This document shows positions 1-7,100 of a stretch of 7,849 nucleotides of DNA, one piece after another; position 1 is the stretch's first letter, and each line of letters starts with the position of its first letter. The translations under genes and the position numbers were made by a program. The stretch is from Boseongicola sp. SB0662_bin_57 (GTDB lineage Bacteria > Pseudomonadota > Alphaproteobacteria > Rhodobacterales > Rhodobacteraceae), in NCBI GenBank assembly GCA_009839535.1, contig VXPN01000415.1, positions 1-7,849 of the forward strand, given 5' to 3'. The notes under the pieces were generated by a model, which saw only the letters and a program-made list of their open reading frames with translations, did not search any database and was not told the DNA's origin.

Positions 1-396
1 CATGCGAACCGTAAGGGATTGACCATGTCCCAGGGCGCAGACCCCCGTTTTCCGGCATGTCCTGCCGTTGGCCTCCAGAGACGGCTCCTGGCCGTCGAGC
101 GCCTCGAACGCGTCCGCCAGGACCGTGCGGGCCATGTCGAAAACCATGTCGCGAAGCGCGCCCTCGGCTTCCAGCGGGTCGCTCCGGTACAGGGCCGCGA
201 CGTTCCCCGCCAGGCCGATCTCGGTGGCCCGCTCGACCAGGGCGGCGCCCGCCTTCGCCAGGCCGGCCCCGGCCGAAGCGACGGATCCGCTTCCGTCATC
301 GATGTTGGCAATCGAGGCTTCAGGCTCTTCATCGGAGTGCTCCTTTCCGCCCCCGTCCAGGGGCGTTTTCAAACAGTTGCAGGAGCACTCTGCCAC
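1..396 (-). CDS. Partial gene running off the left edge; unknown, possibly transposase N-terminus
   Basis: A minus-strand frame is open from an upstream stop at 487-489 to position 1 without ending. From about 290 down to 20 its codons end almost entirely in G or C and give a natural sequence (...VERATEIGLAGNVAALY..., then ...DMVFDMARTVLADAFEAL...), so it is very probably coding. It ends at the edge around a Cys pair (RTCRKTGVC). An acidic, Gly/Ala-rich N-terminus followed by helical segments and a 'G-x-x-x-R-x-x' stretch recalls the N-termini of some ISKra4-type transposases, but this is from memory and weak. The start is unresolved: this frame has no early ATG, only GTG at 396 or TTG at 372, neither with a ribosome binding site. 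A strong site (AAAGGAG, 346-340) with ATG at 332 lies in another frame, which gives an unlikely Arg/Pro/Trp-rich product. A frameshift, natural or mutational, is therefore possible. Confidence 0.5.
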   Translation of the reverse strand, partial: MAECSCNCLKTPLDGGGKEHSDEEPEASIANIDDGSGSVASAGAGLAKAGAALVERATEIGLAGNVAALYRSDPLEAEGALRDMVFDMARTVLADAFEALDGQEPSLEANGRTCRKTGVCALGHGQSLTVRM

Positions 397-464
397 ACCC
401 GGAACCCAGGGCCAGGAACGCCAGCCGACGCGACCGACATGGAAAAGTCGCGGCCAGCGAGCCG

Positions 465-519
465 AATTTTCGCGGATTCGGCCAGATCAGGGGCGATCTT
501 TCGATCCGGCCCGAAAATT
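465..519. repeat. Imperfect inverted repeat (long stem-loop)
   Basis: AATTTTCG (465-472) pairs with CGAAAATT (512-519), and GGCCAGATC (480-488) pairs with GATCCGGCC (503-511) with one mismatch. The left arm has a 7-base insertion (473-479) and the loop is 14 bases. There is no T-run, so it is not a standard terminator. It lies upstream of the minus-strand partial gene and could be a regulatory site, a repetitive palindromic element or part of a mobile-element end. It could also be chance. Confidence 0.4.
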
Positions 520-646
520 GTCGCTTTATTTCAGACCGCCGGAAAAGCCGCAGTCCGCCATAGCGAAATCACGCCCTGGGAGAGTGGGCGAAATTGCCCC
601 GCGATTGCAGATCCATGTCACGCATGATCTTTAGCAAGATGGTGCA

Positions 647-658
647 GAATGATCATTC
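647..658. repeat. Perfect 12-bp palindrome GAATGATCATTC
   Basis: GAATGATCATTC reads identically on both strands. A dimeric regulator could bind such a site, but no gene starts within 400 bases of it and there is only one copy, so no function is assigned. Confidence 0.3.
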
Positions 659-1056
659 AGAGGCAAAGGCACCTCTTCGACAGCTCTTGCGCATTCGGTC
701 TCGGCAGTTGGACGAATCGTGCACCAAAAGGGGAGCGCCTGCGTCGTGAGCAGATCCATGCAGTGGTGATGCTCAGGGCTGGGCGGCGTCAGGCTGAAGC
801 CGAGGGCCTTGTCTCGACGAGGGCAATTCCATCGGATACGCATTACGTCGCTGACCAGACCCGGTCCTTTGCCCCTGCTGGATTCCATGGTCTGCCGTCA
901 CGTGTTCTTGGCATCCAGGACGAGCAGGAAGCCGCCAACATGCAGAGGTTGAAAGCGGTTGGTCGTCGCGCGTCAGTCGAGTTCCAGGCGCAGTTTCTTG
1001 TGCTTCAGCGGACCTGAGAAAGCCATTCGGGAACTGCAACTCGGATTATGCAAACA

Positions 1057-1105
1057 TAACATTGCACGATAACGCAAGAAATGTTAGTGTTCGCAATTAT
1101 GTTAG
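1057..1105 (+). promoter_or_regulatory. Candidate operator repeats over the start of the winged-helix gene
   Basis: Three related half-sites lie close together. TAACATTGC (1057-1065) is the reverse complement of GCAATGTTA. GCAA-gaa-ATGTTAG covers 1074-1087, and GCAA-tt-ATGTTAG covers 1093-1105. TAACATT (1057-1063) and AATGTTA (1080-1086) form a perfect 7-bp inverted repeat. The stretch is AT-rich compared with its surroundings. A TTGCAC hexamer (1062-1067) could be a -35 box with a poor -10 (TAGTGT, 1085-1090) 17 bases later. AbiE-type antitoxins are known to bind inverted repeats in their own promoter, so autoregulation is a reasonable inference. If this is the promoter, translation starts at the ATG at 1099 or later rather than at 1081. 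Confidence 0.4.
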
Positions 1106-2193
1106 CACAGGGCGGAATAGAAACCAGGGAACTTGCAGCCAGGCTGCGGGACTATGTGCGGTCGTCCCTTCATGTGAGCCTGGAACTGGCACCATGGGCG
1201 AACGTGGGATCGTTGCCGGTCTTCCTGGCGAAGGAGTTCGGATATGTTCATGGTCGGCTCCTGTCCGCCAACTGCGTATTTGTTCTTGTTGGGCCTGAGG
1301 CAGACATGACACCAGCGGAGCTTGGGAGGCGGCACGACAGTCTGAAGCGCGCAACCGACGACGTGATCATCTTCACCTTCGATCACATGTCCTCCTGCAA
1401 TCGCGCCCGCTTGATCGAGCGGGCCGTACCCTTTGTCGTGCCCGGCAATCAGCTCTACGTTCCCTCGCTGGCCGCCGATCTTCGCGAGCACTTCCGGGCC
1501 CGCCCTCCTGGGGCTGAAGACCACCTGTCCCCGGCCGCACAGGTCGTAACGCTCAGGCATCTTCTCCTGCTTGGGCATGACGACTGGTCGCCCGGCCAGT
1601 TGGCGAAAGATCTGCAGTATTCCGCAATGACCGTTGGACGTGCGTTCGAAGAACTGGCCTCGCATCGGCTGGCCAGGATCGAGCCTCGCGGCCGGAGCAA
1701 GTACCTCGCATTTGAAGCCGATCCGGCGGAGACATTCGCGGGTGTTCGAGACCTGCTTCGATCACCGGTCATCGCGAGCCACTACTTCACCAGCCGACCC
1801 CTACCTGAAGGGTCTGCAGGATTCCACGTTCCCGCGCGCCTTCCGCTCGGCGGGCTGACGGCCCTGTCAGAGCGGTCCATGATTGCGTCATCCGGCGTAA
1901 GGCACTTCGCCGTCGGCCCAGCGGACTGGAAAGCGCTGCGAGATGACAAGAACCTGTCTGAAGTCGCCATTGCCGAAGACGGGCAGTTTGCGCTTGATGT
2001 CTGGCGGTATGATCCTGTCGTCGTGACGGGTGAGCGCAAGACCGATCCCTTGTCTCTCTACCTGCAGTTTCGCGAAGACAGTGACGAACGGGTGGTGTCA
2101 GCGGCCAGGCACCTTCTGGAGCCATATCCATGGTTCCAGGACCAGATCGGTTCAGAGCCCACTTCGAGGGCCTGGAAGACAGCTATGCCCTGA
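1081..2193 (+). CDS. Winged-helix (MarR-like) protein, candidate antitoxin of an AbiE-type module
   Basis: This 370-residue protein probably acts as the DNA-binding, antitoxin half of a two-gene module with the nucleotidyltransferase that follows. An N-terminal domain (about 1-135) contains a conserved-looking block, PFVVPGNQLYVP (117-128), followed by DLREHF. A winged helix-turn-helix follows at about 155-213, with 'QLAKDLQYSAMTVGRAFEEL' as the helix-turn-helix and 'GRSKYLAFE' as the wing. The C-terminal part (about 214-350) is uncharacterised. This arrangement matches proteins commonly annotated as MarR-family regulators beside AbiEii-like genes. The gene order (antitoxin first) and the 64-base overlap with the next gene support co-translation. 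The start is uncertain: ATG at 1081 has only a weak AAGAA in front, and ATG at 1099 (364 residues) is a good alternative because repeats resembling operators cover both. The antitoxin role is inferred from context. Confidence 0.8.
   Translation: MLVFAIMLAQGGIETRELAARLRDYVRSSLHVSLELAPWANVGSLPVFLAKEFGYVHGRLLSANCVFVLVGPEADMTPAELGRRHDSLKRATDDVIIFTFDHMSSCNRARLIERAVPFVVPGNQLYVPSLAADLREHFRARPPGAEDHLSPAAQVVTLRHLLLLGHDDWSPGQLAKDLQYSAMTVGRAFEELASHRLARIEPRGRSKYLAFEADPAETFAGVRDLLRSPVIASHYFTSRPLPEGSAGFHVPARLPLGGLTALSERSMIASSGVRHFAVGPADWKALRDDKNLSEVAIAEDGQFALDVWRYDPVVVTGERKTDPLSLYLQFREDSDERVVSAARHLLEPYPWFQDQIGSEPTSRAWKTAMP
2118..2121 (+). promoter_or_regulatory. Ribosome binding site of the nucleotidyltransferase gene
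   Basis: GGAG lies 8 bases before the ATG at 2130, inside the end of the upstream reading frame. It supports this start and the overlapping gene arrangement. Confidence 0.55.
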
Positions 2194-2888
2194 TTGGTGG
2201 CGCTGCGTGTTCCCTCATCTTTGACGAAGCCGGGCTCGACTTCCGGGCGACAAAGGACATCGACATGGTGCTCTGTGTCGAGGTTGTCGATGGCAAGTTC
2301 GCGACGGCGCTGAAAGCGTTTCTGGATGCCGGTGGCTATGCTGCGCGGCAGCGAAGCGAGGGTCGCCGCGAATTCCATCGATTCCAGAACCCAAAAGATG
2401 GAAGCTATCCCGCGATGCTTGAGCTGTTTTCGAACCGCGTCGGCATCCATGAGATCGAAGATGGAGACGAGTTGGCGACCGTACCCGTCGCCGACGACGT
2501 ACTGGGCTTGTCTGCAATTCTTCTCGATCCGGACTGCCATGCAGCCCTTGTCGCATCGCGCCGTGCCATTGACGGTGTCCACGTCCTGGACGAATCCTTG
2601 CTGATCCCGTTCAAGGCCCGCGCCTTTGTCGATCTCTATCGCCGGCGCGAGGCGGGCGATCAGGCTGTCAGGCGAGATGACATCAAGAAACATCGAAATG
2701 ACGTCTTCCGGCTCATCCAGTTGCTCCGAGCCGACCAGAAGGTTGCAGTCGCCGAGCCCCTGAAGACTGATTTGCGGGACTACATGGAAGCCGTCGGCAC
2801 GATCGGCTCATTTGATCCCAGCCGCTTCGGCGTGCAGCTTGAGCCTTCCGAAGGGTTTGAACTGCTGGCGGACGTATACGCTCTTTAG
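2130..2888 (+). CDS. AbiEii-like nucleotidyltransferase, candidate toxin
   Basis: This 252-residue protein belongs to the DNA polymerase beta-like nucleotidyltransferase group that includes AbiEii/AbiGii toxins, cytoplasmic enzymes that transfer nucleotides to an RNA or protein target. It shows the Gly-Gly loop (IGGAACSL; G23, G24) and, 16 residues on, RATKDIDMVL with the metal-binding pair D43 and D45. A candidate third acidic residue is E98 in MLELFS. The C-terminal half has the lysine/arginine-rich elements typical of the family: FKAR (K162) and DIKKHRNDVFRL (about 184-195). All expected motifs are present, so it looks active. The start is set by a good ribosome binding site and by the distance to the Gly-Gly motif. 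It overlaps the winged-helix gene by 64 bases, giving the antitoxin-toxin order of AbiE modules, which in other bacteria cause phage abortive infection or stabilise replicons. The target of this protein is unknown. A non-toxic nucleotidyltransferase remains possible. Confidence 0.85.
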   Translation: MVPGPDRFRAHFEGLEDSYALIGGAACSLIFDEAGLDFRATKDIDMVLCVEVVDGKFATALKAFLDAGGYAARQRSEGRREFHRFQNPKDGSYPAMLELFSNRVGIHEIEDGDELATVPVADDVLGLSAILLDPDCHAALVASRRAIDGVHVLDESLLIPFKARAFVDLYRRREAGDQAVRRDDIKKHRNDVFRLIQLLRADQKVAVAEPLKTDLRDYMEAVGTIGSFDPSRFGVQLEPSEGFELLADVYAL

Positions 2889-3045
2889 CGAATCCGCGGT
2901 TGGAGATCGACCAAAGGCGCCTTCCGTCCGACATGACTCGCTTTGCCAAGGGCAAATGCGATGCGCCTGATTTCGCATCAGAGACCGTGCGTCGCGTTCA
3001 CCGCCAGGGCTTTCCGTCGACTGCTCGTCGCGGTAAGTCGCGTCC
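2889..3045. other. Gap between the two-gene module and the pseudouridine synthase
   Basis: This is a 157-base spacer without a convincing gene. It contains a short inverted repeat, GATGCG (2960-2965) with CGCATC (2974-2979), which lacks a T-run and is weak as a terminator. The promoter of the pseudouridine synthase is presumably here, but no clear -35/-10 pair can be read. Confidence 0.4.
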
Positions 3046-3795
3046 ATGGCCGAGGTTGCAGGCGAACGGATTGCCAAGGTTCTGGCTCGCCACGGCGTTG
3101 CGTCCCGCCGCGACGCCGAACGGATGATTGCGGCAGGTCGCGTGACCGTGAATGGCATGTCCGTAGAGAGCCCTGCACTGAACGTGCGTGAAGCCGACAG
3201 GATCACGGTTGACGGAAAGGCGCTTGGCAACCGCGAGCCGGTTCGCGTCTGGCTCTACAACAAGCCAAGGGGCCTGGTGACATCGACCCGTGACGAGAAA
3301 GGACGGCCAACGGTCTTCGACAGCTTGCCCGACACGCTTCCGCGAGTTGTGTCGATCGGTCGCCTCGACATCGATTCCGAAGGACTGCTGCTCTTGACAA
3401 ATGACGGCGGAATCAAGCGCCGCCTTGAATTGCCGTCTACAGGGTGGGTTCGTAAGTATCGGGTTCGCCTGCACGGCAGGCCCGGCAAGGACAGCTTTGC
3501 GCCGCTCGCGAAGGGCATCGAAGTCGGCGGCGAGCGCTTTCGTCCCATGAGCGTGAGACTCGATCGCCAGCAGGGCGGGAATGCCTGGACGACCGTTGCG
3601 CTTCGTGAAGGAAGGAACCGAGAGATCAGGCGCGCGATGGAAGCCATCGGATTTTCCGTCAATCGCTTGATCCGGGTCAGCTACGGTCCGTTCCAGCTGG
3701 GCAAGTTGCAGCCGGGAGAGGTCATGGAGGTGCAACCGCGTGTGCTGCGCGACCAGCTTGGGAGAGCTGCCAAAGATGCCAGGTCAGCGTCTTGA
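3046..3795 (+). CDS. rluB: rRNA pseudouridine synthase with S4 domain (RsuA/RluB family)
   Basis: This 249-residue enzyme converts a uridine of ribosomal RNA to pseudouridine during ribosome assembly. Residues about 7-55 form an S4 RNA-binding domain (RIAKVLARHGVASRRDAERM...GRVTVNG). The catalytic domain follows: YNKPRGLVTS (about 69-78), GRPTVFD, then the active-site motif GRLDIDSEGLLLLTNDGG with catalytic Asp108. Near the end are EGRNREIRR (188-196) and NRLIRVSYGPF. Length and order match the S4-containing family, and no key residue is missing. RluB modifies 23S rRNA (U2605 in E. coli numbering), while the related RsuA modifies 16S U516. The alphaproteobacterial member is usually called RluB, so that symbol is my best choice but not certain. 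The ATG at 3046 has only a weak GGTAAG in front; it places the S4 domain at the normal distance. The rsmD methyltransferase gene that often follows rluB in this class is not seen downstream. Confidence 0.92.
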   Translation: MAEVAGERIAKVLARHGVASRRDAERMIAAGRVTVNGMSVESPALNVREADRITVDGKALGNREPVRVWLYNKPRGLVTSTRDEKGRPTVFDSLPDTLPRVVSIGRLDIDSEGLLLLTNDGGIKRRLELPSTGWVRKYRVRLHGRPGKDSFAPLAKGIEVGGERFRPMSVRLDRQQGGNAWTTVALREGRNREIRRAMEAIGFSVNRLIRVSYGPFQLGKLQPGEVMEVQPRVLRDQLGRAAKDARSAS

Positions 3796-4129
3796 AGGCG
3801 CTTCCGGAAACTTGATACGAGCTCCTCTTGATGACATGGAGTTGTCTCCGCGAGGTGCAGTGGTTCAGGTGCTTTCGAAGAGCCGAAGCAACGGTTCCAT
3901 ATTCGGTTCGGCGAGCAAAGGGCCGTGCGATTTCGGCACGCACCTGCGACAGCGCCGCCTAGAACGAAGTTCGGCAGCATGCGGTTCCCCGATGACATTT
4001 GAGGTTCGCGAACAGCGCGAAGACGCGCGATGCGCGGCCTTGGCTGGCTGCGCGATGTCCCGAGCGTTTGTCACATTCGAGCGTGCAGTCGACGGAGAGT
4101 GGAAGCCGTCCGGAGATGGCATGACATGA
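3776..4129 (+). CDS. Doubtful small hypothetical protein between rluB and the SNF2 gene
   Basis: This 117-codon frame starts with an ATG 20 bases before the end of the pseudouridine synthase gene. It ends with a TGA at 4127-4129 that overlaps the SNF2 start codon as ATGA (4126-4129). Such an overlap is typical of translational coupling and is the only real support. Against it: no good ribosome binding site, mixed third-position composition, no recognisable domain or membrane segment, and a Ser/Arg/Gly-rich product. If it is not a gene, the 330 bases from 3796 to 4125 are an untranslated leader of the SNF2 gene in which I see no clear promoter. Confidence 0.2.
   Translation: MPGQRLEGASGNLIRAPLDDMELSPRGAVVQVLSKSRSNGSIFGSASKGPCDFGTHLRQRRLERSSAACGSPMTFEVREQREDARCAALAGCAMSRAFVTFERAVDGEWKPSGDGMT
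4112..4115 (+). promoter_or_regulatory. Ribosome binding site deciding the SNF2 gene start
   Basis: GGAG lies 10 bases before the ATG at 4126. The same frame is open further upstream to an ATG at 4030, but nothing there resembles a binding site and the extra 32 residues are Arg/Cys-rich and unlike the family. ATG at 4132 is a second choice, with 16-base spacing. Confidence 0.45.
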
Positions 4130-7100
4130 CAATGACAAAACAGGACATTTGCCGGGCAATTGGCAATCCGGTCTGCTTTCAGAGCGGTGTTTCGTACTTT
4201 TCGGCCCGGAAGGTCATTTCCGTTCGGCTGGAACGCAACGTCCTTGTCGGCAGTGTCATGGGAACTGGAGACAATCACTATCGAGTCCAGGTCAAGCTTC
4301 ATACCGATTCGAAGCGCCGATTGTCTGAAGTGGATGGCACCTGCAACTGCGAGGCGGGACACAACTGCAAGCATGTCGTGGCGGCCTTGCTCGAATATGC
4401 GCAACGAAGCGACGAACGCCTCCCCGCCACCGCGACCGCATCCAGAGTGGCGCAACCAGCCTTGCCCGGTTTCGGTGAAGAGAGACTGCCCGACGAGATC
4501 CGGACATGGCTTGACAGCCTGGACAAGGGGAAGCGTGCCTTGCCGACGAGGAGGGCGCTGCAAGCATCCAGCAACGGCGTGTTCTATGTCATTCGGCAAA
4601 GTCATGAAATTGGCAGCGTCGTGATTGCGCCGTTCAGGGCCGATTTGAAGAAGGACGGCAGCATCGGGAAGACCTTTCGGGAGCTTCATCCGGGGGAGCA
4701 CGTTTCCAGCCAGGTAAATGTCACGCAGCTCGATGCAGCCGTTCTTGCGCAGTTGGCATATTTCTCCACCATTTCCTACCCGGCCCGTCAGGACTGGCCG
4801 GACGGAGAAGCGCTGGAGCAGTTCTTGCGACAGGTTGTCTCGACCGGGCGCGCACTGTTCCGCGACATCCGTGGCCCGCGCCTGACCTGGGCGGACTCCA
4901 GGGAGGTCAGCTTTGAATGGGTGCCTGACGCATTGGGAAATCAAGGCGTGATGGCCATGGATGACGCACGGCAATCCCTGGTCGTTTTGCCGTTTCCAAC
5001 TCCCGTCTACGTCGACGAAAGCGCCGGCCTGATTGGACTTGCGCGCACTTCCCTGCCGCCCGATGTCGCTTCAATGCTCGCCTGCGCTCCGAAATTGGCG
5101 GCAGAATCCGTCGGTTTCGTGGCGGATCGGCTCGCGCAGCGCCTGGGCTCCGCTGCACCACGCCCGAAACCTGTCGCGATTCATGAAAGCGCCGATCTTG
5201 CGCCGTCCATGGTGCTGAAGCTGTTGGGGCATGAGCGCACGCAGAAGCGATATGACGCATGGCGGCGCCCCAGATCCCGAACGGAGGAATGCGAAACCGT
5301 CACCTTCCCGTACATTCGTGCCGAGATCCGGTATCCGGGATGCAGCGAGGCCCTGGTCCCGGGAAAGGGGCCGGACATCCGGCGCACGAATGAGGAAGGG
5401 GTTCACATCATTCGTCGCAACCTCTCGGCAGAGCTGGACCTGCTCTACCGGCTGGAGGACACGGCCGCGAAGTTTGGTGGCGAGGCCCCGGAAATCCTGG
5501 AGGACTTCGTCGATCTTCCTTGGGAGATCATGGGCGCGCAAATCGCCTTTGCACCCGTCCAGCGCGAAGACATGGCCTCCGCTCAGGAAGTCATCGAGTT
5601 CGACTCGGAAGGATTGCCGAAGTTGCGCGAGCTGGGATGGGAAATCGAGATCGATCCGAGCTGGCCCATACGGCTACATTCCGGTGACGTGAGCTTCCGG
5701 ACTGCTTTCGAGCCGTCGCACAACGACTGGTTCTCGTTGGCGTTGAAACTGGATGCGGACGGCACGGAGGTGGACCTTGCGGAGGCAGTCCTCGAACTCA
5801 TCGCGACCTTGCCGACGGACGACGCAGGGAACCTCGTCGAAGGATTTGACCTGGCGGAATTCGTGTCGGATCTCGTGCTCTACGAACCTCTTCCCGACGG
5901 CAAGACGGTCCCGATTCTGGGCGAGGAAATGCTCGGGTTCATCGAGGCTTTCCTTGAAGCGCAGGGGATCACCAGGTTTCACATGGCCGACGCCGCTCGT
6001 GCAGCGCGCCTGGTCGAGGCGCTGGACGGATGCGGCGCGCCTTGGCACGGCGGCACCGCGATCCTGGAACTGGGCAAGCGCCTGCGCGCACTTGCCACGG
6101 CTGCGCAGGCGGATCAGCCTGATTCGCTGAAAGCCGAGCTCCGCCCCTATCAGGCGCAAGGCTACGGCTGGCTCAAGGCCCTGAGAGACAGCGGGTTCGG
6201 AGGCATCCTGGCCGACGACATGGGTCTTGGAAAGACCGTTCAGGCCCTGTCCCTTCTTCTCCACTGTCATGTCGAAAGGAAGGCCGACCGTCCCAGCCTG
6301 CTCGTGATCCCAACCAGCCTGGTCAGCAACTGGCAGAACGAGGCGGCACGCTTTGCGCCCGACCTGAAGGTCCTTTGCCTGCATGGATCCAAGCGACATC
6401 GGCGGTTCGACCAGATCGGGGCGCATGACCTCGTCGTGACGACATATCCGTTGATTCATCGGGACCACGAGGCGCTCTTTGCCCACGAATACGAACTGGC
6501 CATTCTGGACGAGGCACAGGCGGTGAAGAACCCCGCCGCTTCGGTGGCCAAGCACATTCGGCGGATCAAGGCGCGGCAACGCATTGCGCTCACGGGCACG
6601 CCGTTGGAAAACAACCTCACCGAGCTTTGGGCCCAGTTTGACTGGCTCATTCCGGGGTTTCTCGGAGACCGCAAGGGGTTTGGCGCAGAGTATCGCAAGC
6701 CGATCGAGCAACAGGGGGATCGCGCCCGGCAACGTCTCCTGTCAGACCGTGTCAGGCCCTTCCTTCTTCGCCGCACCAAGGACGAGGTCGTGGAGGACCT
6801 GCCGCCCAAGACCGTCATCGACGAAACCGTAACGCTGAACGGCAAGCAGGCCCTGCTCTACGAAAGCGTGCGCAGCGCAATGGACGTCCGCGTGCGCGCG
6901 GCGGTTGCCGAAAGGGGCCTGTCGGGATCGCGCATCACGGTCCTCGACGCGCTTCTGAAGCTCCGGCAGGTCTGCTGCGACCCGAGGCTGGTCAAGCTGG
7001 ACGCGGCTGCGAAGGTCAGGGAAAGCGCAAAGCGTGACCGCCTCATGGAATTGCTCGCGGAGCTCGTGAGCGAAAACCGCAAGGTGCTGGTCTTCTCCCA

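Larger units (their letters stand above)
397..1053. other. Gene-poor stretch with no convincing gene
   Basis: Several open frames on both strands cross this stretch (the longest, at 649-1017 on the plus strand, is 122 codons). None has a ribosome binding site, consistent third-position GC bias or a recognisable motif, and their products are rich in Arg, Pro, Ser and Cys, as expected of chance frames. It may contain decayed remnants of insertion elements, but I could not recognise any. Structured sites inside it are listed separately: the inverted repeat at 465-519 and the palindrome at 647-658. The right-hand end should carry the promoter of the two-gene module that begins near 1081. Confidence 0.5.

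Noticed and set aside
521..532. GCTTTATTT resembling the inner part of a Tn3-family terminal repeat
   Set aside because: Only about nine bases match. The outer part of the repeat (the GGGG end and GAAAA block) is missing at the right spacing, and no Tn3 transposase or resolvase is seen.
19..634. Three plus-strand open frames of 168-202 codons at the left end
   Set aside because: They lie opposite the minus-strand frame with strong third-position GC bias. Their products are rich in Arg, Pro, Gly and Ser with no domain.
627..640. Small hairpin ATCTT-TAGC-AAGAT
   Set aside because: The stem is only 5 bp, AT-rich, with no T-run and no gene to end. It is likely chance.
2058..2693. Minus-strand open frame opposite the toxin-antitoxin pair
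   Set aside because: It is antisense to the nucleotidyltransferase, whose catalytic motifs fix the true frame.
4030..4125. Upstream extension of the SNF2 frame to the ATG at 4030
   Set aside because: There is no ribosome binding site, the composition is Arg/Cys-rich, and the family normally begins shortly before the SWIM domain. The ATG at 4126 with GGAG in front fits better.
3865..4974. Long minus-strand open frame (369 codons)
   Set aside because: It lies mostly opposite the SNF2 gene, whose frame has unmistakable motifs. Its product has no domain and is a shadow of the high-GC coding strand.
5674..6732. Minus-strand open frame of 352 codons inside the SNF2 gene
   Set aside because: It is fully antisense to the helicase core, with no binding site or motif. 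Such frames are common opposite GC-rich genes.
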